Assembly (NCBI GenBank): GCA_046756405.1
Contig: JBHHWH010000013.1
Location: 1 to 38,646 of the forward strand
Origin: JBHHWH01 sp046756405
GTDB taxonomy: Bacteria > Actinomycetota > Acidimicrobiia > Spongiisociales > ZC4RG35
Direction of reading: 5' to 3'
Length of the DNA: 38,646 bases
The notes under the pieces were generated by a model. That model worked only from the letters and a program-made list of their open reading frames with translations. It ran no database searches and was not told the DNA's origin. The translations under genes and the position numbers were made by a program. Positions 24,198-31,617 of the stretch are shown in pieces. How positions within the stretch are numbered: the stretch's first letter is position 1; each line of letters opens with the position of its first letter.

Positions 24198-26311
24198 GAG
24201 GTGGCGGGTAGGGCGGCGGTGACCGTGGTCCCACCGGCCGGTCGGCTGCGGATAGTCATGGTCCCACCCAAAGCTCGGATGCGGTCACGAAGCCCGTCGA
24301 GACCGTTGCGCCTAACCGAGTCCGGTTCGAATCCACCTCCGTCGTCGGTGACCTCGACCCGCAGCCTGCCGCCTTGACGGTGGATTGACACCGAAGCGTT
24401 CGAGGCTTCGGCGTGTTTGAGGACGTTGGTGAGGGCCTCGGTGACGAAGAAGTAGGCGGCGCCTTCGATGTCGTCTCCGAACCGTTCCTCACGAAGGCCG
24501 GGAGACGCATCCACAGTCACTTCCAGGGGCAGCCGGCTACATCGCTCCTCTACCGCCTCCAGCAGACCGCCATCGGTCAAAACCGAAGGGTGTATCCCCT
24601 GGGCGAGCTCCCTCAAATCGGTGAGAATCCGCCGGGCTTCGTACTGAAGCTCGTCTAGCTCGGCCGGGGACAGTTGCCCCTCTGCCGCCGAGGATCGGGC
24701 CATGCCCAAACGGGCCACCAGGGCGACCAGCTCCTGCTGAGCCCCGTCGTGGATGTTCCTTTCGATGCGCCGCCGTTCCGCCTCGGCGGCGGTCACGATG
24801 CGTCCTGCCAGCCGGGCATTCGTTACCGCCAGACCGACCTGACGGGCGAGAGTGTTGAGAAGCTGAATCTCGTCTTCTCCGAGGCTGCCCTCGATCTTCG
24901 GGCCGCAGTCGATGTGCCCGATTTCCTCGTCCCCGGCTTCGATGGGAACGCTTATCACCGCTTGTCCCGTGGCCGGGCCTGTATCCGCCCGGGATCCGTC
25001 GTCCAGTTCTGCGATCACCCACTCCACCCGCAGAGCCTTGCGCACGGTCTCGACGAGTTGCGGCAGCAAGGCGGTGGGGTCGCCGGCCTGTTCGATGCTC
25101 TCGCTGAGCTCGGACACTGCTTCGAAGCGGGTGGGGCGAACACCGAAGACCCAGCGGTCGGCAACGAGCTGGAGCCGCTGTCTAGCCGGCTGGAAGAGGA
25201 CGGCGACAACCACGGTGAGCACAACGGCCAGTTCGATGCTCAACCTGCTCCCCGCGGCCACTCCTAGGGCGGCGGCTACCCCAACGTAGAGGAGGAGTAT
25301 CACGAAGGAGAGGGCTCCGTATACGAAGGACTTGCGGATCACGATGTCCACGTCCACCCAAGGGGGCTCCAAGACCGCCACAACGACGGAAGACGGGATC
25401 AAGATGATCGGGATGGCGGACCAGAGTCCTGCGGCAAGGGAGTGTCCGAGGGGATCCATGACATCCACAGACACGAGGATCGTCGGGATCAAGCCGATGA
25501 CGACAGCGAGACTCGTAGCGAAGATGACCCAGCGGACCTGCTTTCTTTCCCGGACGGGGGCTCTTCGATAGCGGAGTATCTGAAGAAGCATCGCCCCGGT
25601 GAAGACAAGGCCAGCGAGCATCAAGCCGGCCTGATTGACGGCTGCCCCGTAGGGGACGAGGGCCTCGATTGTGTAAGGGCTGGCGACATCGTCGAGGCCG
25701 GGGAAGGTCTGCTCGTATTTGAGGATCACTTGGTTCGATACCAGCGAGAGCGCCGGTGCCAGAACCAACACCCACGCCGTCCAGAGGAACCATCTTTCCC
25801 TGGCGTACCTGATGTGGCCGTCGGGAAGCAAAACGATCAGCGTGCTGAGGAGCACCGCAGCGACCATGGTGAAGGTCATGCTGATCCAGATGGGAGCCCA
25901 CATCCACGGCTCGATTCCGAACGCACGGAACCTGATCACTGTTGGGGTCTCGACCAGCGAGGGAATCATGAACATTGCGATCACCACGCCGATGAGGAGT
26001 CGCCCGATGGGATGTTGGGGTCGCTTCCACAGCGGAATCACACCAACCGCCGCCACCAAGGGCACCACGAAGAGGAGCCACAGCAGCGCCGCAGGGTCGG
26101 CCAAACCTTGTCCGAGCGCCCACAGCGCCATGAAGGCATAGGCGCCAGAAGTCACTGCCATCACCGGCCACAGGAGCCTCTTCACCACACCCTGATTCTG
26201 CCCGTCGAACCGCGAGTCGTCCATAGCATCGGCTTCAACCCCGAAGCCATCTGAACTGAGGCTGGCCTCACCCCGGGTTGGAGGAGTATGTGGTTCCACC
26301 GGCCTCCTCAT
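24194..26311 (-). CDS. Membrane sensor histidine kinase, NarX/LiaS type
   Basis: From ATG 26311 the protein is 705 residues; an ATG at 26224 (MDDSRF) may be the true start. It has a long N-terminal membrane domain of about eight helices, whose outer loops presumably sense a membrane or extracellular signal, then a GAF domain (about 400-490), the HisKA_3 helix ERRRIERNIHDGAQQ with His521 as phosphoacceptor, and a HATPase_c domain with N-box LTNVLKHAEAS and G boxes DDGGGF and GLDGLRDR. It overlaps the response regulator and is divergent from the membrane/ABC operon, a common layout for TCS that control exporters. Confidence 0.9.
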   Translation of the reverse strand: MRRPVEPHTPPTRGEASLSSDGFGVEADAMDDSRFDGQNQGVVKRLLWPVMAVTSGAYAFMALWALGQGLADPAALLWLLFVVPLVAAVGVIPLWKRPQHPIGRLLIGVVIAMFMIPSLVETPTVIRFRAFGIEPWMWAPIWISMTFTMVAAVLLSTLIVLLPDGHIRYARERWFLWTAWVLVLAPALSLVSNQVILKYEQTFPGLDDVASPYTIEALVPYGAAVNQAGLMLAGLVFTGAMLLQILRYRRAPVRERKQVRWVIFATSLAVVIGLIPTILVSVDVMDPLGHSLAAGLWSAIPIILIPSSVVVAVLEPPWVDVDIVIRKSFVYGALSFVILLLYVGVAAALGVAAGSRLSIELAVVLTVVVAVLFQPARQRLQLVADRWVFGVRPTRFEAVSELSESIEQAGDPTALLPQLVETVRKALRVEWVIAELDDGSRADTGPATGQAVISVPIEAGDEEIGHIDCGPKIEGSLGEDEIQLLNTLARQVGLAVTNARLAGRIVTAAEAERRRIERNIHDGAQQELVALVARLGMARSSAAEGQLSPAELDELQYEARRILTDLRELAQGIHPSVLTDGGLLEAVEERCSRLPLEVTVDASPGLREERFGDDIEGAAYFFVTEALTNVLKHAEASNASVSIHRQGGRLRVEVTDDGGGFEPDSVRRNGLDGLRDRIRALGGTMTIRSRPAGGTTVTAALPATS

Positions 26312-26348
26312 GCCCTTACGTTGACACCAGTCGAACGAGGAGGAGATT

Positions 26349-26960
26349 GTGTGGGAGTCGAAGGCGGCTCCGTTGTCGGGCCTGGCAGCAGTGGTTCTGC
26401 TTGTGGTCTCGGCTCTGATCGCCAACAACTACGAGTTCATGCCACCGGCCCAGGACGTGGCCGCCTACTACACCTCGGGCTCGGCGCGGATCATGACTGC
26501 CGGCTACGTCGGGCTTCTGGCCGCTTTCTTCTTCCTCTGGTTCGGGGGTTCTGTCTACGCGTTTCTTGATGGATCCGACAGGCGGTTGGCCCTCCTTGCG
26601 GTCGGCGGGAGCGTCTTTGCCTCGGCGATGATGGCCCTCGGCTACCTGACCATGATCGGTGGAGCCGAACGAGCGGGTCTCCAGCCACCCATCGATCCGG
26701 GAGCGGCTGCGGCGCTCTTCGACCTATCGGGCTTGGCTGTCGGTACTGGAGGCGCCCTGGGACTGGGAGCACTGATAGGCGCCTACGGCCTGAGTCGGTT
26801 GAGGGATGAGTCGGGTCGGACCGGGAACTGGATCAGCATTCTCATCGCCTTGGGCCTGATCTCTCCGGTAGGTTGGGCAGTGATCGGCGTCGGCGTGCTC
26901 TGGGTTGCCGTCATGAGTGTGCAGCTCTACCGCCGCGTGTCAGCATACGAGCCGGTGTAG
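26349..26960 (+). CDS. Uncharacterised membrane protein, head of the ABC-linked operon
   Basis: The 203-residue protein starts at GTG 26349 behind a GAGGAGGAG stretch at 26337-26345. It has about five hydrophobic segments (residues about 9-27, 50-72, 85-103, 130-150 and 165-190), with the sequence ANNYEFMPPAQDVAAYYTSG after the first. I recognise no family. It lies 24 bases before the HCO-like gene on the same strand, and 37 bases from the histidine kinase on the other, so it is probably the first gene of a four-gene operon controlled from the shared spacer. Confidence 0.75.
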   Translation: MWESKAAPLSGLAAVVLLVVSALIANNYEFMPPAQDVAAYYTSGSARIMTAGYVGLLAAFFFLWFGGSVYAFLDGSDRRLALLAVGGSVFASAMMALGYLTMIGGAERAGLQPPIDPGAAAALFDLSGLAVGTGGALGLGALIGAYGLSRLRDESGRTGNWISILIALGLISPVGWAVIGVGVLWVAVMSVQLYRRVSAYEPV

Positions 26961-26984
26961 GACCCGGCAGAGGGAGGAGAAACC

Positions 26985-28241
26985 ATGACTGTCTACGACC
27001 GTCGCGGGCCCGCGTGGCGAAGCGCCACTCAAGTGTGGAGTGCGGCCCTGATCCTGTTTGTGATAACCATCGTGATTGGGATCCTCAACGGGCTCGATAT
27101 CTATGACCCCCCGCGAGACACACTGCTCACCCATGTCCACGCCGGGACCCTCGGCTGGATCACTCTGGCTGTCTTCGGTGCCGCCCTTCTGGCCTTTACC
27201 AGGGGCCAGAGTCCCGGGGCGGCCGAGACCCGCGGTGTGAACCGCATGGCCTGGGCGATGATCATCGGGATCGCCCTCTATGTCGCCGCGTTTTGGTTGG
27301 GTGACAGCATCGGCGGCAACCGGATTCAACGCCCCATCGTCGGGACGCTGCTGTTCATCATCATCGTTTGGACACTGGTGTGGATGATCCGCCAGATTCG
27401 CGGTGGCTCCACAGTACCCAAGATGGCTCTCCTGCTCTCGTGGGTCTCCCTGTTTGTGGGCGCCATCCTCGGGGTGTTGCTGGGGGTATTCAGCTCCCAA
27501 GGGTCCATTCCTGGGCTCTCGGATGAGACCGCAGCAAGCCTGGCCTTCGCCCACCCTCCGGCCATGATCATCGGGTTCTTGATCCTGGCAGGTCTCGGTA
27601 TCGCGGAGTGGACGCTTCGAGACGAAGAGATCACCGGGAGAAACCGCACCTGGGGCATGGCCGCGGTTTGGGTCCTGTTCGCCGCCGGGATGCTGGTCAA
27701 TGTGGCCTTTATTGCCCGCATGGAGGATCAGCTGCTGGGGCCGGCCAATATGTTGCAGTTTGTGGCCATCATCATCTTCGTTGTTCGCCTGTGGCCGGAG
27801 CTGCGACTTTCATCGTGGGCGGGTTCGGGCGCTCTGGGCTTTCCCAGGCTTACGACCTTGTTCTTGGTGGTAAACCTGTTCCTGTTCGCCTACCTGATCT
27901 CTCAGCTCGTCAGCGGTAACTTCAACATCGATAATCCCACCCCCCAGAACCTGGGGCTGCTCCTCTCGTTGGACCACTTCATGTTCATCGGTGTGGCCAC
28001 CAACGCCTTGTTCGGAGCTATCGCTCTCGGCCTCAAAGGGCGCTCCCTCGACTTCGGAGACAGGTTGGTGATCTGGGGTGTAAACCTTGGTTTGCTGGGT
28101 TTCGCCCTAGGTCTGATCACGGTGACACCGTGGTTGAAACGGGTTTCAACTCCGGTGATGGGTCTGGCACTGTTGTGGGGGATCTACGCCTATGTGAAGG
28201 ACCTGTCGGCGGCGGACGGACCGGCTCCGGCTGGCGCATGA
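26985..28241 (+). CDS. Polytopic membrane protein with heme-copper-oxidase-like histidines
   Basis: The 418-residue protein begins with an ATG behind GGGAGGAG and has 10-12 hydrophobic helices. Only four histidines occur, at 50, 52, 190 and 331, each at or near a helix: LLTHVHAGTLGW, FAHPPAMIIGF and SLDHFMFIGVATNALFG. This H-V-H and the later lone histidines recall subunit I of cbb3-type oxidases and NOR, but the full set of six heme/CuB ligands is not present, and NnrS-like or other heme proteins share such motifs. Its stop overlaps the ATP-binding protein start (ATGA), tying it to an ABC exporter. It may be a heme-binding membrane protein or redox sensor; function unknown. Confidence 0.6.
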   Translation: MTVYDRRGPAWRSATQVWSAALILFVITIVIGILNGLDIYDPPRDTLLTHVHAGTLGWITLAVFGAALLAFTRGQSPGAAETRGVNRMAWAMIIGIALYVAAFWLGDSIGGNRIQRPIVGTLLFIIIVWTLVWMIRQIRGGSTVPKMALLLSWVSLFVGAILGVLLGVFSSQGSIPGLSDETAASLAFAHPPAMIIGFLILAGLGIAEWTLRDEEITGRNRTWGMAAVWVLFAAGMLVNVAFIARMEDQLLGPANMLQFVAIIIFVVRLWPELRLSSWAGSGALGFPRLTTLFLVVNLFLFAYLISQLVSGNFNIDNPTPQNLGLLLSLDHFMFIGVATNALFGAIALGLKGRSLDFGDRLVIWGVNLGLLGFALGLITVTPWLKRVSTPVMGLALLWGIYAYVKDLSAADGPAPAGA

Positions 28242-29179
28242 CCCCAGTCCTTTCTGTTGAGGGCCTGCGCAAGGCTTACGGGCCGGTGCTGGCCCTCAAC
28301 GGTGTGGACTTCACCGCGGCTCCGGGTGAGATCGTGGGACTGCTCGGTCCGAATGGTGCAGGCAAAACGACCCTGGTGTCGATCATCTGTGGGCTGCGGC
28401 GGGCCGACGCCGGTCGGGTCGTGGTCAACGGGGTCGACGCTCTGGCCCATCCCCAGCAGGCACGGCGGTACATCGGTCTTGCACCCCAGGAGTTGGGGAT
28501 CTACCCCATCGACTCCGTGCGTCAGAACCTGAGCGTGTTTGGCGCCATGGCAGGTCTCCGGGGCAGGGAGTTGGAGGGTCAGGTGGAGACGGCGGCCGCC
28601 GCCCTGAGGTTGGAAGACCTGCTCGACCGCAAAGCAGGTCAGCTATCGGGAGGTCAGAAGCGCCGCCTCCACACCGCCGTTGCTCTGCTGGGCAACCCTC
28701 CTCTCATCCTCCTCGACGAGGCCACCACCGGAGCCGATGTGGAGAGCCGCGCGGCGCTGATGGACGTAGTGAAGGATCTCGCCGCCCGAGGCTCTGCGGT
28801 GGTCTACTCGACCCACTATCTCCAAGAGATCGAGTCCTTGGAAGCCCGAGTGGTCATCCTCGATCGGGGCCGGGCGATCGCCAACGGATCGGTGCGGGAG
28901 TTGGTGTCGAGTAACGGTGGCGGGGTGGTGGAGCTGACTTTCCGCGGCCAGCCACCCGAGCTAGGGGGTGGCTTTATCAGCACGTACATCGGAGAGGTGA
29001 TGCGGGTGAAGGTCAACGATCCCGGTCAGGCTCTGGGGCCCATCCTGGAAGCACTCGGTCCGGAGGCTGTCAGGCTGCGGGGCGTGGAGCTGATCGAGCC
29101 CAGTCTGGAGACGGTCTATCTGGCGCTCACCGGGCGACGGTACCAGCCAGGGGAGGAGAGCGATGTCCTGGCGTCGTAG
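28238..29179 (+). CDS. ABC transporter ATP-binding protein
   Basis: The 313-residue ATPase starts at the ATG overlapping the previous stop (MTPVLSVEGLRKAYGP). Walker A is GLLGPNGAGKTT near residue 40, the Q-loop is GLAPQELG, the signature is LSGGQKRRLH, Walker B is LILLDEATTGAD and the H-loop is YSTHYLQE. The C-terminal extension follows the pattern of ATPases serving ABC-2 drug or lipid exporters. It overlaps its permease by 17 bases. Confidence 0.92.
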   Translation: MTPVLSVEGLRKAYGPVLALNGVDFTAAPGEIVGLLGPNGAGKTTLVSIICGLRRADAGRVVVNGVDALAHPQQARRYIGLAPQELGIYPIDSVRQNLSVFGAMAGLRGRELEGQVETAAAALRLEDLLDRKAGQLSGGQKRRLHTAVALLGNPPLILLDEATTGADVESRAALMDVVKDLAARGSAVVYSTHYLQEIESLEARVVILDRGRAIANGSVRELVSSNGGGVVELTFRGQPPELGGGFISTYIGEVMRVKVNDPGQALGPILEALGPEAVRLRGVELIEPSLETVYLALTGRRYQPGEESDVLAS

Positions 29180-29936
29180 CTGGGCGCTGTTCCGCCACGA
29201 GCTGAGGGCTCTGTTCGACGATCCCGGCAGCCTGGTCTTCCTCCTCTTTATGCCGCTACTCATGATGGCAGTGATGAAGCCGCTGTTCGGCCTGTCCCTC
29301 CAGGCAGAAGGGTTCGGAGGTGCCAACGGGGCCGAGCAGGCGGTGCCGGGAATGGCGGCCATGTTCGCCACGTTCACCGCCGGCTTTGCCGGCTTCACGT
29401 TTTTCCGTGAACACGGCTGGCACACGTGGGACCGACTGCGGGCCAGCCGTGCCACCACCCCGGACATCATGGTGGGAAAGCTTTCCCCGACGTTGATGAT
29501 TGCCTTGCTCCAGTTCGCTGCTCTGTTCGCCCTGGGCGTCCTTCTCCTCGATCTGACCATCGCCGGACCCTGGTCAGCGGTCGCGCTGATCGCCTCCGCC
29601 TTCTCCCTCGCCATGCTTTCCTTCGGCATGGCCATCACCGCCCTCAGCCGAACGTCGCTCCAGCTCAACACCTTCGCCAACCTGTTCGGGGTGACCTTCG
29701 CCGGCATAGGAGGTGCCCTGGTGCCCATCTCGGTGCTGCCCGACTGGGTTCAGGGCGTGGCCCGTTACGTTCCCACCTTCTGGGCGATGGAGGGCTTCCG
29801 GGAGGTGATCCTCGAAGGGGCCGGAGTCTCAGACGTTCTGGGTTACACGGGCGTGTTGATCCTGTTCACAGCGTTCTTCACCGCGGTTGCGGCGGTCCGG
29901 TTCCGCTTCGAGGAGTCGAAGGTCTACTACGCCTAG
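29163..29936 (+). CDS. ABC-2 type permease
   Basis: The 257-residue protein has an N-terminal elbow helix (RSWALFRHELRALFDDPG) and six membrane segments, and the TFFREHGWHTWDRLRASRAT loop that is the coupling region of ABC-2 permeases (E-x-x-x-x-T-W/G-x-x-L/R). A late VPTFWAMEGFREVILEGAG is also characteristic. With its ATPase it would form a homodimeric exporter. The last four bases overlap the stop of the convergent alkyltransferase-like gene. Confidence 0.9.
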   Translation: MSWRRSWALFRHELRALFDDPGSLVFLLFMPLLMMAVMKPLFGLSLQAEGFGGANGAEQAVPGMAAMFATFTAGFAGFTFFREHGWHTWDRLRASRATTPDIMVGKLSPTLMIALLQFAALFALGVLLLDLTIAGPWSAVALIASAFSLAMLSFGMAITALSRTSLQLNTFANLFGVTFAGIGGALVPISVLPDWVQGVARYVPTFWAMEGFREVILEGAGVSDVLGYTGVLILFTAFFTAVAAVRFRFEESKVYYA

Positions 29937-30199
29937 AGATGTACTCTCCGGCCGAGGACCGGAACACCCTCCTTGGCGAGGAGCCGGGCCTGGTGGGCCG
30001 GGTCGGGGGAGACCAGCTGCCCCCCGGCTCCTACCACCCGCCACCAGGGGAGACTCTCGCCGGTCGTTCGAAGCAGGTTGCCCACCGCCCTCGCCGCCCC
30101 CGGGAAACCCGCTTCTGCCGCCACCTCCCCATAGGTGACGACCTCGCCGGGTTCGAGGCGGCGGAGAACTTCGATGACGGCCTCTTCGAAACCGGTCAC
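29933..30199 (-). CDS. Alkyltransferase-like protein (ATL), MGMT family without the active cysteine
   Basis: The 88-residue protein is the size of the DNA-binding domain of O6-alkylguanine-DNA alkyltransferase. The fold motifs are present: VVTYGEVAAEAG with Tyr23, the ARAVGNLL segment with Arg37 as the Arg finger. The catalytic P-C-H-R-V is replaced by P-W-W-R-V, so Trp52 stands where the acceptor cysteine should be. Such proteins bind alkylated guanine and hand it to nucleotide-excision repair rather than repairing it themselves. It overlaps the upp start by 4 bases, so the two are cotranscribed. Confidence 0.9.
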   Translation of the reverse strand: MTGFEEAVIEVLRRLEPGEVVTYGEVAAEAGFPGAARAVGNLLRTTGESLPWWRVVGAGGQLVSPDPAHQARLLAKEGVPVLGRRVHL

Positions 30200-30816
30200 A
30201 GGGTGCCGAAGAGGCGGTCTCCCATGTCACCCAGGCCGGGGGCAATGTAGAAGTTGGGGTTGAGTTCCCGGTCGAGTGAGGCGGCGACGATGCGGACCTC
30301 AGGGTGGTTGTTCTCCATCACCTTGACTCCTTCGGGAGCGGCGACGACACAGACCGCGGTGATGTCCCGGGCACCGTTCTCCTTCACCTTGTCCACTGCC
30401 CAGGAGAGGGACCCTCCGGTGGCCAGCATCGGCTCCAGGATCAGCACCCTGGCCGCATCAAGCGTGGGGAACTTGGTGTAGTACTCCATGGGCTCGGCTG
30501 TCTCCTCGTTGCGTTGCACTCCGGCGAAACCGATGGTGGCGTCGGGGACCAGGGTCAGCACCGAGTGGAGCAACCCCAGGCCCGCCCGGAGTACGGCCAC
30601 CGCCACCACGGGCCTCTGGAGCCGAATCCCGGTCGTCGGTTCCAGAGGGGTGACGATGGGGACCTCCTCGATGGCCATGTCGGCCAGGGCCTCGGCGACC
30701 AGGAGGTAGCCGAGCCGCTCCGCCGTCTGGCGGAACTCTGGAGGTTGGGTGTCCTGGTTGCGGAGGACGGTGAGCAGGTCGGAGGCGAGAGGGTGGTCGA
30801 GGATCGTGATGGCCAT
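30196..30816 (-). CDS. upp: Uracil phosphoribosyltransferase
   Basis: Makes UMP from uracil and PRPP in pyrimidine salvage. The 206 residues match the family length. The PRPP loop is LEPMLATGGSLSWAVDKVKE, and GLGLLHSVLTLVPDA near residue 95 and FYIAPGLGDMGDRLFGT at the C-terminus (uracil-contact region) are conserved. It is 25 bases from the divergent hydrolase gene. deoA elsewhere in the window supplies uracil or thymine, but the two genes are not linked. Confidence 0.96.
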   Translation of the reverse strand: MAITILDHPLASDLLTVLRNQDTQPPEFRQTAERLGYLLVAEALADMAIEEVPIVTPLEPTTGIRLQRPVVAVAVLRAGLGLLHSVLTLVPDATIGFAGVQRNEETAEPMEYYTKFPTLDAARVLILEPMLATGGSLSWAVDKVKENGARDITAVCVVAAPEGVKVMENNHPEVRIVAASLDRELNPNFYIAPGLGDMGDRLFGTL

Positions 30817-30841
30817 AGCGTCGCCAGACTACGGTGCCGGC

Positions 30842-31617
30842 ATGCCTGGAGTCGAAGTGAACGGGGTTCGGATCCATTACGACGATGTCGGTACCGGCCC
30901 TCCGGTGGTCCTCATCCACGGTCTGGGGTCGAGTACCCGGGACTGGGAGCGTCAGATCGGCCCCTTGTCCGGATTTGGCGCTTCATCGCGGTGGATCTCC
31001 GCGGACACGGCAGCTCCGACAAGCCCCCAGGCCCCTACAGCCTGTCGGACTTCGCCAGCGATGTGGCGGGGGTGATCGATCATCTAGGAGTCGGTCCGCT
31101 ACCGGTGGTTGGTATCTCCCTTGGCGGCATGACCGCCTTCCAGCTTGCCGCCGATAGACCCGCACTCGTGTCCCGTCTGATGTCGGTGAACGCCCTACCC
31201 GCCTTCGATGTCGCAGAGCTGGGGAAGCTCCAAGTCGCTCTGCGGAAGCTGGTGACCCGTTTCATGGGAATGGAGAAGATGGGGGAGTTGCTGGCGCCCA
31301 AGCTCTTCCCCGACGAGGACATGGCCGAAGAACGGGAGATGCTGATCGAACGTTGGGCTCAAAACGACAAGAAGGCCTACCGGGCAGCGTTTCAAGCCAT
31401 TCTCGACTGGCCCGGTGTAGCGGACGAGATGACCCGGTTCGACAAGCCCGTCCTGGTGGTCGCCTCAGACCAGGACTACACCTCGGTGGAGTCCAAGCGT
31501 CCCCTTATCGATCGGATGCCCACCGCCCGGATGGTGGTGATCGAAAACGCCCACCATGCCGTGCCGGTGGAACGTCCCCAGCTCTTCAACGAGGTGCTCG
31601 AGGAGTTCCTGTCCTAG
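30842..31617 (+). pseudogene. Alpha/beta hydrolase, interrupted by a frameshift
   Basis: Two frames together make one alpha/beta hydrolase of about 258 residues. The first frame from ATG 30842 encodes MPGVEVNGVRIHYDDVG, the oxyanion loop HGLGSS and RQIGPLSG. The second frame carries WRFIAVDLRGHGSSDKPPG, the nucleophile elbow GISLGG (Ser), the acid region VVASDQDYTS and the catalytic His in ENAHHAVPVERP. The switch must occur between about 30971 and 30979, consistent with one missing base. All three catalytic parts survive on both sides, so this is either a very recent mutation or a base-call error. It is divergent from upp and overlaps the ppc stop by 3 bases. Confidence 0.85.

Noticed and set aside
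24323..24333. GGTTCGAATCC, identical to a tRNA T-arm
   Set aside because: It lies in the histidine-kinase reading frame (FEPDSVR), with no acceptor, D-arm or anticodon stem around it.
26321..26326. A perfect TTGACA -35 hexamer before the 26349 gene
   Set aside because: The matching -10 would fall at about 26344-26349 and place transcription start after the start codon, so it does not fit this gene's promoter.
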